Shown here: piece by piece, positions 44,706 to 63,186 of the stretch
How the letters are laid out: each line of letters starts with the position of its first letter
How positions within the stretch are numbered: the stretch's first letter is position 1
Source: Spirogloea muscicola
Taxonomy: Eukaryota; Streptophyta; Zygnematophyceae; Spirogloeales; Spirogloeaceae
Reading direction: 5' to 3'
DNA: 64,000 nucleotides
Assembly: GCA_009602725.1 (NCBI GenBank)
Contig: WELB01000143.1
Location: forward strand, 1 to 64,000
Made by a program: the position numbers and the translations under genes
Notes under the pieces: generated by a model
What the model was told of the DNA's origin: nothing
Database searches by the model: none
Seen by the model: only the letters and a program-made list of their open reading frames with translations

Positions 44706-47675
44706 CCACTGACTTGATGCCTCAGTGTGTTGGTATAAAGGCATGGAGTCGGCTGACTCGAGCGCGCCACGTCCTCCTTTGCCGAGTGTTCAACCTGCTA
44801 GGTCAAGGAAGTGGTTTGATGAGCCGTCGGGGCTCCAATTGCCATCCCTGGATCGCCCGACTCCAAGGTTCGGACCAACGAAGCCCAGGAGCAGCCTTGC
44901 CGCTGCTCGCCGCCGCAGCCGCCGCCGCAGCCTGCTGCGTGGCTCGCTGCGGGGAGTCCGTGGCTGCGCCCGTTGGGGGTCAGTTGCTGGCTCGAGCCCA
45001 GGAGGTGGGGTCGCCGCCGGACGGCGGCGCCGAAGGGCCTGCCTTCCGCTGCGCTATGCGCTATTGCTTTGCCGTGTAGTGGGTGGGTCCCTGAACCCTC
45101 TACAGCCGAATTTGACAAGGACGACTCACCCTAATTGCGTGTGTAGGGGCGAGTTCACTACATTTGGTATCAGAGGGCTTGTCGGCTGGGGACCTGCAAT
45201 GCGTTGCACTCCTCACGCAGGATCTGGCAGCAGCCCAGCCTACGACAGACCCAGCTCAACACCGGCTTTTTGTGTGGAGCAGTCGGCTGCTGAGGCAGCG
45301 GCTGTTGCAGAGCCAGCTGCGGAGGCAGTGGCTGCTGCGAGGCAAGCCCCTGAGGGGAACGCCGAGCTCGGAGCCGCGGGCCAAGAGGGCTTGTCGGCTT
45401 GGGAGGTGCAAAGCATGGCACTCCTCACTGAGCAGCTGGAGGCAGCTAAGGCTGGCCTGGACCCGTTCCTTCGTGTCTACCTCGAGGGGTCGCATGAGGA
45501 ACAGCGTCCCATCTCGTTCATCTGCGGGCCGGAGAGTGGCATGTGCAAGGGGTCGATGCTGCGGTGCATTTGATGCGCCAGAGCAGTAGCAACCCGTCGC
45601 ATGGACTTGCTAGGGCCCCCACTGATCTCGGCAACACTCCTTGGAGGCAGCTGCCAGAGCAGTGGCAAATCGTTGCATGGACTTGCGAGGGCCCACTAAT
45701 CTCTGCAAGACTCCTTGGAGGCAGCTGCTGTGCTGGATGATTGATTTGGTGCGCCAGAGCCGTGGCAACCCGTCGCATGGACTTGTGAGGGCCCCCTAAT
45801 CTCGGCAACACTCCTTGGAGGCAGCCGCTGTGCTGGACCCGTCCTCCCACGCCCTACTGGAGACGTTGTGTGTGGAGGTGCAATCCTTGCTCGGCCGGCT
45901 TCGTCCCGGCGAGAGGCATTTGCAAGGGGGTCAGGGCTAAGGTGCATTTGATGCGACAAAGCTGGTTGGGGAATCCTGCGCATGGACTTGCCAGGGCCGC
46001 CCAATGTCAGCCATACTCTGGTCAATCTGACCAGAGTGGGAGGAGATGCAATGAGTTGCATTCCTCACGGAGCACCTGGAGATAGCCAAGGCTGTGTTGG
46101 ATCCGACTTCCCACGCGCTATGGGGGGCGCTGTGTGGGAAAGTGCATTGCTTGCTCGGCCGGCACGCTGCTGGCGGGAGGCATTTGCAAGGGGTCGATGC
46201 TGAGGTGCTTCTGATGCGTCCGAACCGTGGCAACCCTGCGCATGGATTTGCGAGGGCCCACTGACGTTAGCAATACTATGGTCAGGACGACCGGGGTGGC
46301 CTCCAGGCCTGGCTCAGCGAGATCATAGAGTGGTTCGTGTTGAGCTACACGGATGCGACGGCAAGACTGCCGCTCGCTGCCACTTATATCGAGGGAGATC
46401 CCTGTGGTGGGACTCCATGAGGAAGACTTCCATGCCAGAAATGTGCAACACCTCGAAGTGCTTCTCGAGCTCGCTCACCAAGGTGTGTGGTGAGATTCAT
46501 GGGGAGCTGAAGGATCGTGATGAGCTGCAATTATTCGTATACGTAGAGACTTTGAGGACCAAGTGTGGCCATTGAGGCTGCTGGTCTCTAAGCTGCGCAA
46601 GGAGCCTATGAAGGCTGTCGATCAGTGCCAGCGAGTTGAGGCTGGGTTGTCCGAACCGATGCGGAAGTGGGGCGGCGGAGTCCGCCACTTCAGCCCTTGC
46701 CAACTTACCCCAGCTGGTGGAGCACGCCGGGAAGGTGCTGAACACTTTTCCAAGTGTATTGGGCAAGCGCTCCCTGCTTGAGGCGGGAATATCTGCTGAG
46801 GCAGAGAGGGGACCGGAGGAGTTTCGGCCCGAGGGGCTGAACATCCGTCCCACGAGAGGCTTGGAGAAGCCAGCTCTGGAGGGGAATGGTTGCTTTCGTT
46901 GCGGCGATAAGAACCACCTCATCCAAGACCCGTGAGTCTGGTGAAGTGGCTCGGGTATGGGCCTGAGCACATCACGTGGAGCCTGCGACCAATCTGGCAC
47001 ATTGTCCGCCTGCTCTTTTGGAACACTTGGCCAGGGTGGGGCAACCCTAGGGTTGGTCGAGGCCGCATCCGTCGGGCGTAAAACCTGTTGGCTGCTCTCT
47101 CGTTGTTCCCGAGGACGTGAACACCAGAGTGGGGAGGTATGTAACGATCCAGCCGTTCGGTTATGCCACACGGTGCTGTTAGCGTTACATGACCGCTAGC
47201 CGCTTGATGGACATGTGGGCCTGCCCAGGTGCGGCCAACTCCCGCCCGTCCTGGACTAACCCTCGCCAAGTTCCACCCTACCAAGGGGGGACCTTGGGCC
47301 CGCCGCAAGGGCCGGCCTTGAGGCGACTCACACACACCCCTGGAGGGGGGGTGGCACGGGGGAAGCACAACGAGCCTTGAGCCGAGACCCGACATCAGTT
47401 CGGACCGACGAAGCCCAGGAGCAGCCTTACCGCTGCTCGACGCCGCAGCCGCCGCCGCACCTTGCTGCGGGGCCTGCTGCGCCGGCCTGCGCCCAGGAGG
47501 TGGAGTCGCCGCCGGACGGCGGCGCCACGGGGCCTGTCTTCCGCGCCTATGCGCTAGTGCTTTGCCTGTGTAGTGGGTTGGTGCCTAAACCCCCTACAGC
47601 CGAACTCAAGAAGGACTGCTCACCCTAACTGCGTGTGTAGGGCGAGGTTCCCTGCGTGTGTAGGACGAGGTTACA
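44706..47675 (+). mobile_element. composite LTR element remains (fossil)
   Basis: Plus strand: a gag-start remnant (44740-44860), the 3' part of an LTR-C (44862-45162) with primer site TTTGGTATCAGAGG at 45163, long decayed gag sequence (45172-46930) ending at a zinc knuckle (CFRCGDKNHLIQD), fused to a chromodomain piece (46935-47060), a polypurine-like stretch and a 3' LTR-C at 47140-47675. It is broken, with many breaks, and pol is deleted. Confidence 0.75.
45570..45840 (+). repeat. tandem repeat of about 90 bp in gag remnant
   Basis: Three diverged copies of a unit carrying GCATGGACTTGCGAGGGCCC and CTCCTTGGAGGCAGC follow one another. Confidence 0.7.
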
Positions 47676-49386
47676 CCCAGGCATATGGCTCCGAATGAAG
47701 TGGATTGACCGTCAAGGGGACAACCGCGCGACGAATGCATTACTAAATTCAATGAAGGCCACATGATCAAGGGTTATGTTACACCAACTTAAATGGCAAT
47801 ACCGCCTAAGGTTCACATCCTTCCTCATAAGCAGCCTGGATTGGGGGAGGTGTGGAACCTTCGGCGTGCAGTGACAGCTTGGGTGGATGCGCCGAGTTAG
47901 GAGTTTAATCTGGATGGCAAGCCCTGATAGTACCTCGGCGGCAGTCTCCTTGGAAAGTATATATCGGTTGGTCCACATACCGAGGGAACGTAAGGCCTGT
48001 CGGCCCAAGAGGCAGGCTCGAAGGTGCTGTGCAAAGGGCAGCACAAGTTGCAGCAGACGTGTGATGCCATTCAACAGTAGGCTAAACAGGAGGTAATGCC
48101 AGCTTGCCGTTTGTACGTGTTGGACACGTGCAAAACAGGCCGCCCAGCACATGCGGAAGGACGGCTTTGGCTGAACAAAAGACCGCCTAACTCTTGAGTG
48201 ACTGACGGGCGGACAGGAAGAAGCAGCAGCTCTTCCAGAAGGGGGCGAAGGCTATCCAAAGCTAGCCCCGAGAAACGATGGGCGAGACGAGGTCCCAAGA
48301 ACAGCGTTGTCAGAGACCTTCAGTAAGGACTGCAGAGCAGACAGCAGGCAGCCCCAACGCCATTAGCGAAGAGCCACAAGCGAAGCCTCTTGCATCGGAG
48401 AGTAGCTGCTTGCTGGTTGGAAAGATGCGCTTGTATAACAATTCCTCTCAAACAAGAAGAGACTATATGAAGGACAAAACTAAAGTCTCAAAAGCACGTC
48501 CCACTGACTGGAGCGTGGCTGACGAGGTCAACGAGTGACTTGCGATTTATGGGGAAATGCAAAGTATATATTTACGTGCCTCAGTCTCCCAGCCTAACTG
48601 GGCGTGTTGGCATTGTAGATCGTGAATTGGGACAGACGGCACAGTGTGTGGCTCGGCCAGTGCTGCTTGAAAACTTTGGAAATGCGCATATAGATGCTTT
48701 TGAGTTAAGTGCCACCATGAGTGGCGGGAAAGAGCACCCAGAAGTGAGGATCTTGAGTGCCTGGGTATAAGTACCACATTACACTAGCGTGCAAGTATGC
48801 ACTGTACGTACTGGACAAAGGAGGGTGTGGAGGCAAGGGGAGCTCACTTGGCGTACTGTCGTTTGCTGCCGTTAACCGATATTCTCTACAATTCGCAAAA
48901 GACCCTTGGCCTTCAAGTGCCGACAACAGCAATTAAGAGTGCCACTAGGAGGGTTCACAAATCTGAAAAGAGCAAGTTCGCTGCCCCCATGGCTCAGAAG
49001 TTCTGGCAATCTGATAGGCGAGTGGGGGTGGAGGGGTGGGAAATTGGGGGGGGTGTATACTCGTGCATCAAGGGTTATCCAAGTGGTTGGTGGTTTACCG
49101 TATGTGGCTATCACATCGGGGCATACTCTCTTGCAACAAAGGACTACCATACCTGTACTAGGCCTCTTAGACCTTGTAACCGCGGTGGTGGTCAGACTAC
49201 GTTGCAGGTTGGCTATAGAACAATGTGTAACAAGCAGGAATATGACGCCTCACAGTCATGCTCTCACACCGCGGTCAAGGATGGCTGATGTCCAAAGACG
49301 ACTATCTAAATTGCTAAAGCCATCACGTAGAGAGTACACTTGGAGGCACCGTCAAGGATCATCCATCACCTCCTCAATTGAAGGTC
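47676..49386. other. intergenic region, no gene recognised
   Basis: This stretch lies between the last LTR and the UBP12 stop codon. Frames of up to about 146 codons exist (for example 48152-47712 on the minus strand) but show no recognisable motif. Part of it must be the UBP12 3' UTR. Confidence 0.45.
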
Positions 49387-56676
<7,290 letters not shown>

Positions 56677-57017
56677 GGCGGCGGCGGCGGCGGCGGCGTC
56701 GAAGGTGGCACGGCCCGGGGCACCGCCCCTCCCTTCTCTCTGCCCCGCCTGTGCCGTCGTCTGCTGGCTGGGCTGTGCGTCGTTGGCCGCCGCACCCACT
56801 TCCACCGTCGGGATGGCACGAGGAAGGGCCCAAGGGGCAGTGGCTTCTCCGGCTCTCCATGCCCTCCCCGCTTTCGGCAGGCCCCCTGCAGCAACCCCCA
56901 CGGGGCAGAAGAGAAGAGAAAGTGGCTCTCCCAATGGCGGAAGAGAAGGCGCGCGCGGTGCCCATGCAGTGAAAGGGAGGCCAGATCAAGAGTCCTCTCC
57001 GAACAAGCCATGACAGC
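56677..57017 (-). promoter_or_regulatory. UBP12 upstream region with LINE tail remnant
   Basis: About 340 bp between the UBP12 start and a LINE alpha-prime end, rich in GCC repeats just upstream of the ATG. A fragment of a beta LINE tail (GTGGCTCTCCCAATGG) lies at about 56922-56937. No TATA box was seen. Confidence 0.5.
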
Positions 57018-57330
57018 CGTCAGGGGAGGGCTCGCCCATATAGAAAAGAGGGGCTAGCAAAGCCAGCCCAGAAAAGAATGGACATTGTCCGCAGGCCTCA
57101 ATAGGCCACAAAACAGTGCCAGGAAAGACAAAAGTACACACCAAGAGACGAAGTGATGCAGATGGATGCACAATAACCGCGAGTGAGCAACAGCAAATCA
57201 GAATAACTCGAAGCAGGAAAAGCGGCACTCTGCCGAGACCCTGAGGCAGCAGCCACAGCGGGGCCAGCACGCGTGTGGACCGCTTGAGCCTGAGAGCGCT
57301 GGAAGGATTGATTTCCGCCATAGCGCCCCT
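57018..57330 (-). mobile_element. LINE alpha-prime 3' end upstream of UBP12
   Basis: Minus-strand LINE end, nearly the same as 1-220: coding end with LLLLTRGYC, UTR, GGACAATGTCC and stem-loop (GGCTGGCTTTGCTAGCCCC), end GGGCGAGCCC. Its 3' end faces the UBP12 gene. Confidence 0.72.
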
Positions 57331-57530
57331 CCGTCTTTAAGAAAGAAAGTGCTCGCCCATAGAGAAGAAGGGCTGGCAAAGCCAGCCCAAAAAGAAAGGA
57401 TAATGTCCAAAGCCAAAGACAATGTCCAAAGCCCTCCGTCATTTGTCCCCTTCGACCCTTTGTCAAATCTTTCCGGGCTGGCTTTTCACAGCTCATGCCC
57501 CCATTGGGAGAGCCGCTTCTACGCTAAGGC
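57331..57530. mobile_element. alpha tail (-) and beta tail (+)
   Basis: 57345-57411: minus-strand alpha tail (GGGCTGGCAAAGCCAGCCC). 57420-57525: plus-strand beta tail with GGGCTGGCTTTTCACAGC and CATTGGGAGAGCCGCTTC. Confidence 0.65.
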
Positions 57531-58099
57531 TTAAGGTAACAGTGTGACGGTAGTACCCACGGGTGAGCTTGGAGCTAAGGAGCTCAAATAAGCTGATCAT
57601 CCGCGGGAAGACGACTTCTTCCCGCTAGCTAACGACACGCATGGGGCGTTGGGAGCTCGGTGGCTCGAGCTGCTCAACCAGCTCGCCCGTCACGTCATCG
57701 TCCGCCGCTTCCATGAGGAGCCAAGTGGACTTTCCTGCAGCCGGGTCACTAGCGCAGGTGTACCGGATGCGCTTGGTCGTCTCGCTGCAGAAGTCTATGG
57801 CCTCTGCAGCGTCAGGGGGATGGTTTTCCGGCGGCTACCTGTCGGGTTTGAGGCTCCTCACTCGTGACTACTGAGTGGCCCATCCTCCCCCGTTCTGACA
57901 AGCATCTTCAGGCCCCTTCGTAGCTGCTTAGTGCTTTTAAGGCCCCTCCATCATTTGGCCCCTTCGAAACTTAGTAAATTCTTTTTCGGGCTGGCTTTTC
58001 ACAGCCCTTGCCCCCATGGGGAGTGCCACTTCTTCTTCTACATCTATGGCCCCCGCGCTGCTCCTGCGCGCCGGCAGAAAGGCGAGCCTAAAACAAGAG
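57531..58099 (+). mobile_element. LINE gamma/beta-type 3' end
   Basis: Coding end with THGALGARWLELLNQLARHV and, after a frame change, AGSLAQVYRMRLVVSLQKSM to LRLLTRDY (stop 57872-57874). A UTR of beta type and stem-loop GGGCTGGCTTTTCACAGCCC follow, with the end CCACTTCTTCTTC at 58030-58042. A short gamma coding scrap lies at 58043-58080. Confidence 0.65.
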
Positions 58100-58889
58100 A
58101 AGCGCTCGCCCGCAGAGAAGAGGGGCTGGCAAAGCCAGCCCTAAAAAGAATGAACAATGTCCAACGCCAAAGAAAGAGGAGCCGGAAAAAGGACTACACT
58201 ACAAAACACTGCAAACCACAGAGACGATGCAGAGGGAAGCTCAGTACCCACGAGTGAGCAACATCAGGTCTGAGTAGCTCGCTGCAGGGAAAGGCACTCC
58301 GCCGAGACCCAGAGGCGGCGGCCATAGCACGGCCTGCTCGCGTATGGACGGCGTGGGCAAGGGAGCGTTGAAGCGATACGGCCAGGCGCATGCGGAAGAC
58401 TTGTGCGAGCGAACCGGCGGCGTTGAAGCCGGGCATCGCCCCTGTCTAGCCTGTGGCTCCGTCAAACACCTGTATGCATCTGGCTGGCTTTCACAGCCGC
58501 TCTTTTAATATCAGCAGCCGCTTTCTTCCCCTGGCAGACCCGGCCGCCAGTCAATGGCCTGGCGGGCAAGCCGCTGAATGAGATCCAGCCAGCGGCTGCC
58601 GAAAGCCCCGTGTACGTCCATCGCCAGGGCCGCGAATTCATCCCCAACCGGGTGATCAGCATATTTTCGCTCCTTGCCCCGGGCCGCCTGGCCGACCGCG
58701 TGCCCTGCAAACGACGCCGATCTGGTGGGATTGGCGGAGTCGATGCAGTCAGATGTCGAGAAGTGCGCGCCCATAGAGAAGAGGGACTGGCAAAGCCAGC
58801 CCAAAAAAGAATGGACAATGTCCAAATGTCGCCGATGTCACCACATTGGCGATGATGCGGGGACCGCCGCCGGGCGGGATGGCAGAGCC
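58100..58889 (-). mobile_element. LINE alpha with endonuclease module and two inserted tails
   Basis: Minus strand: 58889-58832 PPGGGPRIIANVVT; 58752-58534 CIDSANPTRSASFAGHAVGQ, KERKYADHPVGDEFAALAMD and on; 58438-58250 the C-terminus; then UTR and stem-loop to 58100. Insertions: 58759-58825 (67-bp alpha tail, duplication ATGTCG at 58753-58758 and 58826-58831) and 58445-58527 (83 bp with GGCTGGCTTTCACAGCC, duplication CCCCTG at 58439-58444 and 58528-58533). Confidence 0.75.
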
Positions 58890-59376
58890 CTCGCTGCTGC
58901 CTCTGGCTCTGGCCAGGAGAGAAGTGCCAGGGGCCAGGGGACCCACTTCCAGGAGCCTAGCTTCTCTGAGAAGTGCGCGCCCATAGAGCAAAGCCAGCCC
59001 AAAAAAGAATGGACAATGTCCAAAGCCAAAGAAAGAGGAGCCGGATCCAGCCCCTATCCTCAATGGGCGAGCCCTTCATCGAGCCCTTGTCCGTCTCACT
59101 CCAGCGGTCCATGGCCCACGCCTTGCATCTGCGTGCTGGCTGTGCCCTCGCTGCGGCCTCCGGCTTTTGTCAGGGGGATACTTTTCCGGCAGCTAGTCTG
59201 TCGGATGTGAGGCTCCTCACTCGTAAGTACTGAGTGGTCCATCCTCCCCCGTCCTGCCATAGCCTCTTCAGGCCCGCAGTCGCTGCCTAGCTCGTTGTTT
59301 GGCACCTTCGAACCTTGTCAATTCTTTTCGGGCTGGCTTCTCACACCCCTTGCCCCCGTTGGGAGAGCCACTTCTT
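58890..59376 (+). mobile_element. gamma, alpha and beta LINE pieces
   Basis: 58890-58971: gamma coding end (+). 58972-59043: alpha tail (-). 59044-59080: gamma tail (+). 59081-59232: beta LINE C-terminus (LSVSLQRSMAHALHLRAGCA to SDVRLLTRKY, stop 59230-59232). 59233-59376: its UTR and stem-loop end GAGAGCCACTTCTTC. Confidence 0.65.
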
Positions 59377-59640
59377 CATCGAAAAAGGACTACACTACAG
59401 AACACTGCCGACCTGGGAGAGCCACTTCTTCTCTAACATGAAACAAGAAGTGGCTCTCCCAATTGGGGCAAGGGCTGTGAGAAGCCAGCCCGAAAAGAAT
59501 TGACAAGGTTCGAAGTGGCCAAACTACGAGCTAAGCAGCGACTGTGGGGCCTGAACATGATGCTTAGCAGCCTCAGGTCATGCCCGGCTTCAATGCCGCC
59601 GGTTCGCTTAGCAGGGGTTACTGAATAATACGTGACTGCT
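59377..59640. mobile_element. scrambled LINE tail pieces
   Basis: Alpha UTR scrap (59380-59408), beta end scrap (59412-59435), minus-strand beta tail and UTR (59444-59565), a short alpha coding scrap (59580-59610), and a gamma UTR scrap (59611-59650). Confidence 0.5.
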
Positions 59641-60350
59641 TTGTTTCTTGTTGTGCTTGTTTTTCCTCGCGCTTCAGCGATGATGCGGCGGTCCCCGCAT
59701 CATCGCTGATGTGGTGACAATTGACTGCATCGACTCCGCCAATCCCACCAGATCGGCGCCGTTCGCAGGGCACGCGGTCGGCCAGGCGGCCCGGGGCAAG
59801 GAGCGAAAATATGCTGATCACCCGGTGGGGGATGAATTCGCGGCCCTGGCGATGGATGTACACGGGGCTTTCGGTAGCCGCTGGCTGGATCTCATTCAGC
59901 GGCTTGCCCGCCAGGCCATTGGCCTGGTCTGCCGGGGGCGATGCCCGGCTTCAACGCCGGCGGTTCGCTCGCACAAGTCTTCCGCATGCGCCTGGCCGTA
60001 TTCGCTTCAACTCTCCCTTGCCCACGCCGTCCACACGCGAGCAGGCCGTGCTATGGCCGCCGCCTCTGGGTCTCGGCGGAGTGCCTCTTTCCCTTCGAAC
60101 CTTGTCATTCTTTTCGGGCTGGCTTCTCACAGCCCTTGCCCCCATTGGGAGAGCCACTTCTTCTTTCCCTGCAGCGAGCTACTCAGACCTGATGTTGCTC
60201 ACTCGTGGGTACTGAGCTTCCCTCTGCATCGTTTCTGTGTTCTGCAGTGTTTTGTAGTGTAGTCCTTTTTCCGGCTCCTCTTTCTTTGGCTTTGGACGTT
60301 GTCCATTCTTTTTTGAGCTGGCTTTGCCAGCCCCTCTTCTATATGGGCGC
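59641..60350 (+). mobile_element. LINE alpha with endonuclease module
   Basis: Coding piece with DCIDSANPTRSAPFAGHAVG, KERKYADHPVGDEFAALAMD and HGAFGSRWLDLIQRLARQAI, continuing to SGSRRSASFP. It is interrupted by a 70-bp beta tail (60094-60163, duplication TTTCCC at 60088-60093 and 60164-60169), then ends SDLMLLTRGY (stop near 60213). UTR and stem-loop follow to 60350. Confidence 0.75.
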
Positions 60351-60898
60351 GCACTTCTTTCATTGACCGGCGGCCGGGTCTGCCAGGGGCGATGCCCGGC
60401 TTCAACGCCGCCTGTTCGCTCGCACAAGTCTTCCGCATGAGAAGTGCGCGCCCATAGAGAAGAGAGGCTGGCAAAGCCAGCCCAAAAGAGAATGGACAAT
60501 GTCCAAAGCCAAAGAAAGAGGAGCCGGAAAAAGGACTACACTACATAACACTGCAGAACACATAGACGATGCAGAGGGAAGCTCAGTACCCACGAGTGAG
60601 CAACATCAGGTCTGAGTAGCTCACTGCAGGGAAAGAGGCACTCCTCCGAGACCCAGAGGCGGCGGCCATAGCACGGCCTGCTCGCATGCGCCTGGCCGTA
60701 TCGCTTCAATGCTCCCTTGCCCACGCCGTCCACACGCGAGCAGGCCGTGCTATGGCCGCCGCCTCTGGGTCACGGCGGAGTGCCTCTTTCCCTGCAGCGA
60801 GCTACTCAGACCTGATGTTGCTCACTCGTGGGTACTGAGCTTCGCTCTGCATCGTCTCTGTGTTCTGCAGTGTTTTGTAGTGTAGTCCTTTTTCGGGT
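60351..60898. mobile_element. three alpha LINE fragments in alternating orientation
   Basis: 60351-60438 (+) coding piece with MPGFNAACSLAQVFRM; 60439-60688 (-) tail, UTR and coding end; 60689-60898 (+) MRLAVSLQCSLAHAVHTRAG to LMLLTRGY and UTR. The last two form an inverted repeat of about 150 bp around 60688. Confidence 0.65.
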
Positions 60899-61249
60899 AG
60901 AAGGGCTCGCCCATTGACGAGTTCTTCCCGCTCGCCATCGATACGCACGGGGCGCTGGGTGCTCGGTGGCTCGAGCTGCTCAACCAGCTCTCTCGTCACG
61001 CCATTGCCCGCCGCTTCCATGGGGAGCCGGTGGACTCCCATGCAGCAGGGTCGCTAGCGCAGGTGTACCGCATGCGCTTGGCCGTCTCGCTGCAGAGGTC
61101 TATGGCCCGCGCGCTGCACCTGCGTGCAGGCCTCGGCACCTCGCTGCTCTGGCCAGGGGACCCGCTTCCAGGAACCCAGTCTCTCTGACCTGAGGCTGCT
61201 TAGCAGGGGTTACTGAGTGCTTCGTAGCTGCTTCGTTTCTTTTCTGTGC
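60899..61249 (+). mobile_element. LINE gamma 3' end
   Basis: After a minus-strand gamma tail scrap (60899-60918): DEFFPLAIDTHGALGARWLE, LLNQLSRHAIARRFHGEP, AAGSLAQVYRMRLAVSLQRS, ending GDPLPGTQSL, then UTR to about 61250, where an alpha tail cuts it. Confidence 0.68.
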
Positions 61250-61340
61250 TTGTTGTTCTTTTTCCGGCTCCTCTTTCTTTGTCTTTGGACATTGTCCATT
61301 CTTTTTTGGAGCTGGAGAAGCCAGCCCCTCTTCTCTATGG
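61250..61340 (+). mobile_element. LINE alpha tail
   Basis: CCGGCTCCTCTTTCTTTG, GGACATTGTCC, altered stem-loop (GGAGCTGGAGAAGCCAGCCCC) and CTCTATGGGG: a plus-strand alpha end between gamma and beta LINEs. Confidence 0.65.
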
Positions 61341-61957
61341 GGGGTGGCGTCCACGACGGGCGGCGGCGGGCGCATCATTGCCGATGTGGTCACCACTGAT
61401 GTGGTCGACCGCTCCAACCCGGGGCTTTCTGCCTCGCGGGCTGGCCATGCTGCGGCGAAGGCCGCTCGCAGCAAGGCGGCCAAACACGCCGACCACCCGG
61501 CTGCCGATGAGTTCGTCCCCCTGGCCGTGGACGTGCACGGGGCTCTCGGATTCCACTGGCTCGACCTGTTGGCCAGGCTTGCACGGCGCGCTGTGTCCCG
61601 CAGGCGTGGTGAGCCGGCTGACTTCCACGCCGCTGGCTCGTGGGCTCAGGTGTATCGTATGCGCTTGTCCGTCTCCCTCCAGCGGTCCATGGCCCACGCC
61701 TTGCATCTGCGTGCTGGCCGTGCTCTCGCTGCGGCCTCCGGCTTTCGTCAGGGGAATAGTTTTCCGGCAGCTAGTCTGTCGGATGTGAGGCTCCTTACTC
61801 GTAACTACTGAGTGGTCCATCCTCCCCCCTTCTGCCGTAGTCTCTTCAGGCCCCACAGTCGCTGCTTAGCTCGTAGTTTGGCCCCTTCGAACCTTGTCAA
61901 TTCTTTTCGGGCTGGCTTCTCACAGCCCTTGCCCCCATTGGGAGAGCCACTTCTTCT
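61341..61957 (+). mobile_element. LINE beta with endonuclease module
   Basis: An uninterrupted frame from about 61344 to the stop at 61809-61811: GGGGRIIADVVTTDVVDRSN (end of the nuclease core), KAAKHADHPAADEFVPLAVD, VHGALGFHWLDLLARLARRA, AAGSWAQVYRMRLSVSLQRS, SLSDVRLLTRNY. The beta UTR follows and the stem-loop ends GAGAGCCACTTCTTC at 61957. It is the best-preserved beta end in the window; the zinc finger and RT are missing at the 5' side. Confidence 0.75.
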
Positions 61958-62420
61958 CACAGCCCTTGCCCCCATTGGGAGCGCCACTTCTTCTATGGGC
62001 GCGCACTTCTCGCTTCCCTGGCCCCCTTCTCGTACTTTGTTCATTCTTTTATGGGCTGGCTTTTCCAGCCCCCATCCTCAATGGGCGAGCCCTTCCCAAC
62101 AAAAATAAAAATAATTCCGCTAGAAATAAATCTACTGGAGCGTGTGGGGAGAAGAAGTGGCTCTCCCAATGGGGGCAAGGGCTGTGAGAAGCCAGCCCGA
62201 AAAGAATTGACAAGGCTCGAAGGGGCCAAACTACGAGCTAAGCAGCGACTGCGGGGCCTGAAGAAGAAGAAGAAGTGGCTCTCCCAAAGGGGGCAAGGGC
62301 TGTGAGAAGCCAGCCCGAAAAGAATTGACAAGGTTCGAAGGGGCCAAACTACGAGCTAAGCAGCGACTGCGGGGCCTGAAGAGGCTATGGCAGAACGGGG
62401 GAGGATGGACCACTTAGTAG
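61958..62420. mobile_element. tandem LINE tails up to the assembly gap
   Basis: 61958-61993 duplicate beta end (+); 62000-62100 gamma tail (+) ending CTCAATGGGCGAGCCCTTCC; an AT-rich bit 62100-62135; then two minus-strand beta tails and UTRs in tandem (62150-62262 and 62263-62420), each starting with AAGAAG repeats before GTGGCTCTCCC. Confidence 0.65.
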
Positions 62421-63185
62421 NNNNNNNNNNNNNNNNNNNNNNNNNNNNNNNNNNNNNNNNNNNNNNNNNNNNNNNNNNNNNNNNNNNNNNNNNNNNNNNN
62501 NNNNNNNNNNNNNNNNNNNNNNNNNNNNNNNNNNNNNNNNNNNNNNNNNNNNNNNNNNNNNNNNNNNNNNNNNNNNNNNNNNNNNNNNNNNNNNNNNNNN
62601 NNNNNNNNNNNNNNNNNNNNNNNNNNNNNNNNNNNNNNNNNNNNNNNNNNNNNNNNNNNNNNNNNNNNNNNNNNNNNNNNNNNNNNNNNNNNNNNNNNNN
62701 NNNNNNNNNNNNNNNNNNNNNNNNNNNNNNNNNNNNNNNNNNNNNNNNNNNNNNNNNNNNNNNNNNNNNNNNNNNNNNNNNNNNNNNNNNNNNNNNNNNN
62801 NNNNNNNNNNNNNNNNNNNNNNNNNNNNNNNNNNNNNNNNNNNNNNNNNNNNNNNNNNNNNNNNNNNNNNNNNNNNNNNNNNNNNNNNNNNNNNNNNNNN
62901 NNNNNNNNNNNNNNNNNNNNNNNNNNNNNNNNNNNNNNNNNNNNNNNNNNNNNNNNNNNNNNNNNNNNNNNNNNNNNNNNNNNNNNNNNNNNNNNNNNNN
63001 NNNNNNNNNNNNNNNNNNNNNNNNNNNNNNNNNNNNNNNNNNNNNNNNNNNNNNNNNNNNNNNNNNNNNNNNNNNNNNNNNNNNNNNNNNNNNNNNNNNN
63101 NNNNNNNNNNNNNNNNNNNNNNNNNNNNNNNNNNNNNNNNNNNNNNNNNNNNNNNNNNNNNNNNNNNNNNNNNNNNNNNNNNNNN
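62421..63185. other. assembly gap (765 N)
   Basis: Unresolved sequence. The repeat tails on its left side and GC-rich coding sequence on its right make both plausible causes. Confidence 1.
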
Positions 63186-63186
63186 C

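Noticed and set aside
47712-48152. 146-codon minus-strand frame as a gene
   Set aside because: No recognisable motif, no splice context and ordinary length for chance frames in GC-rich DNA.
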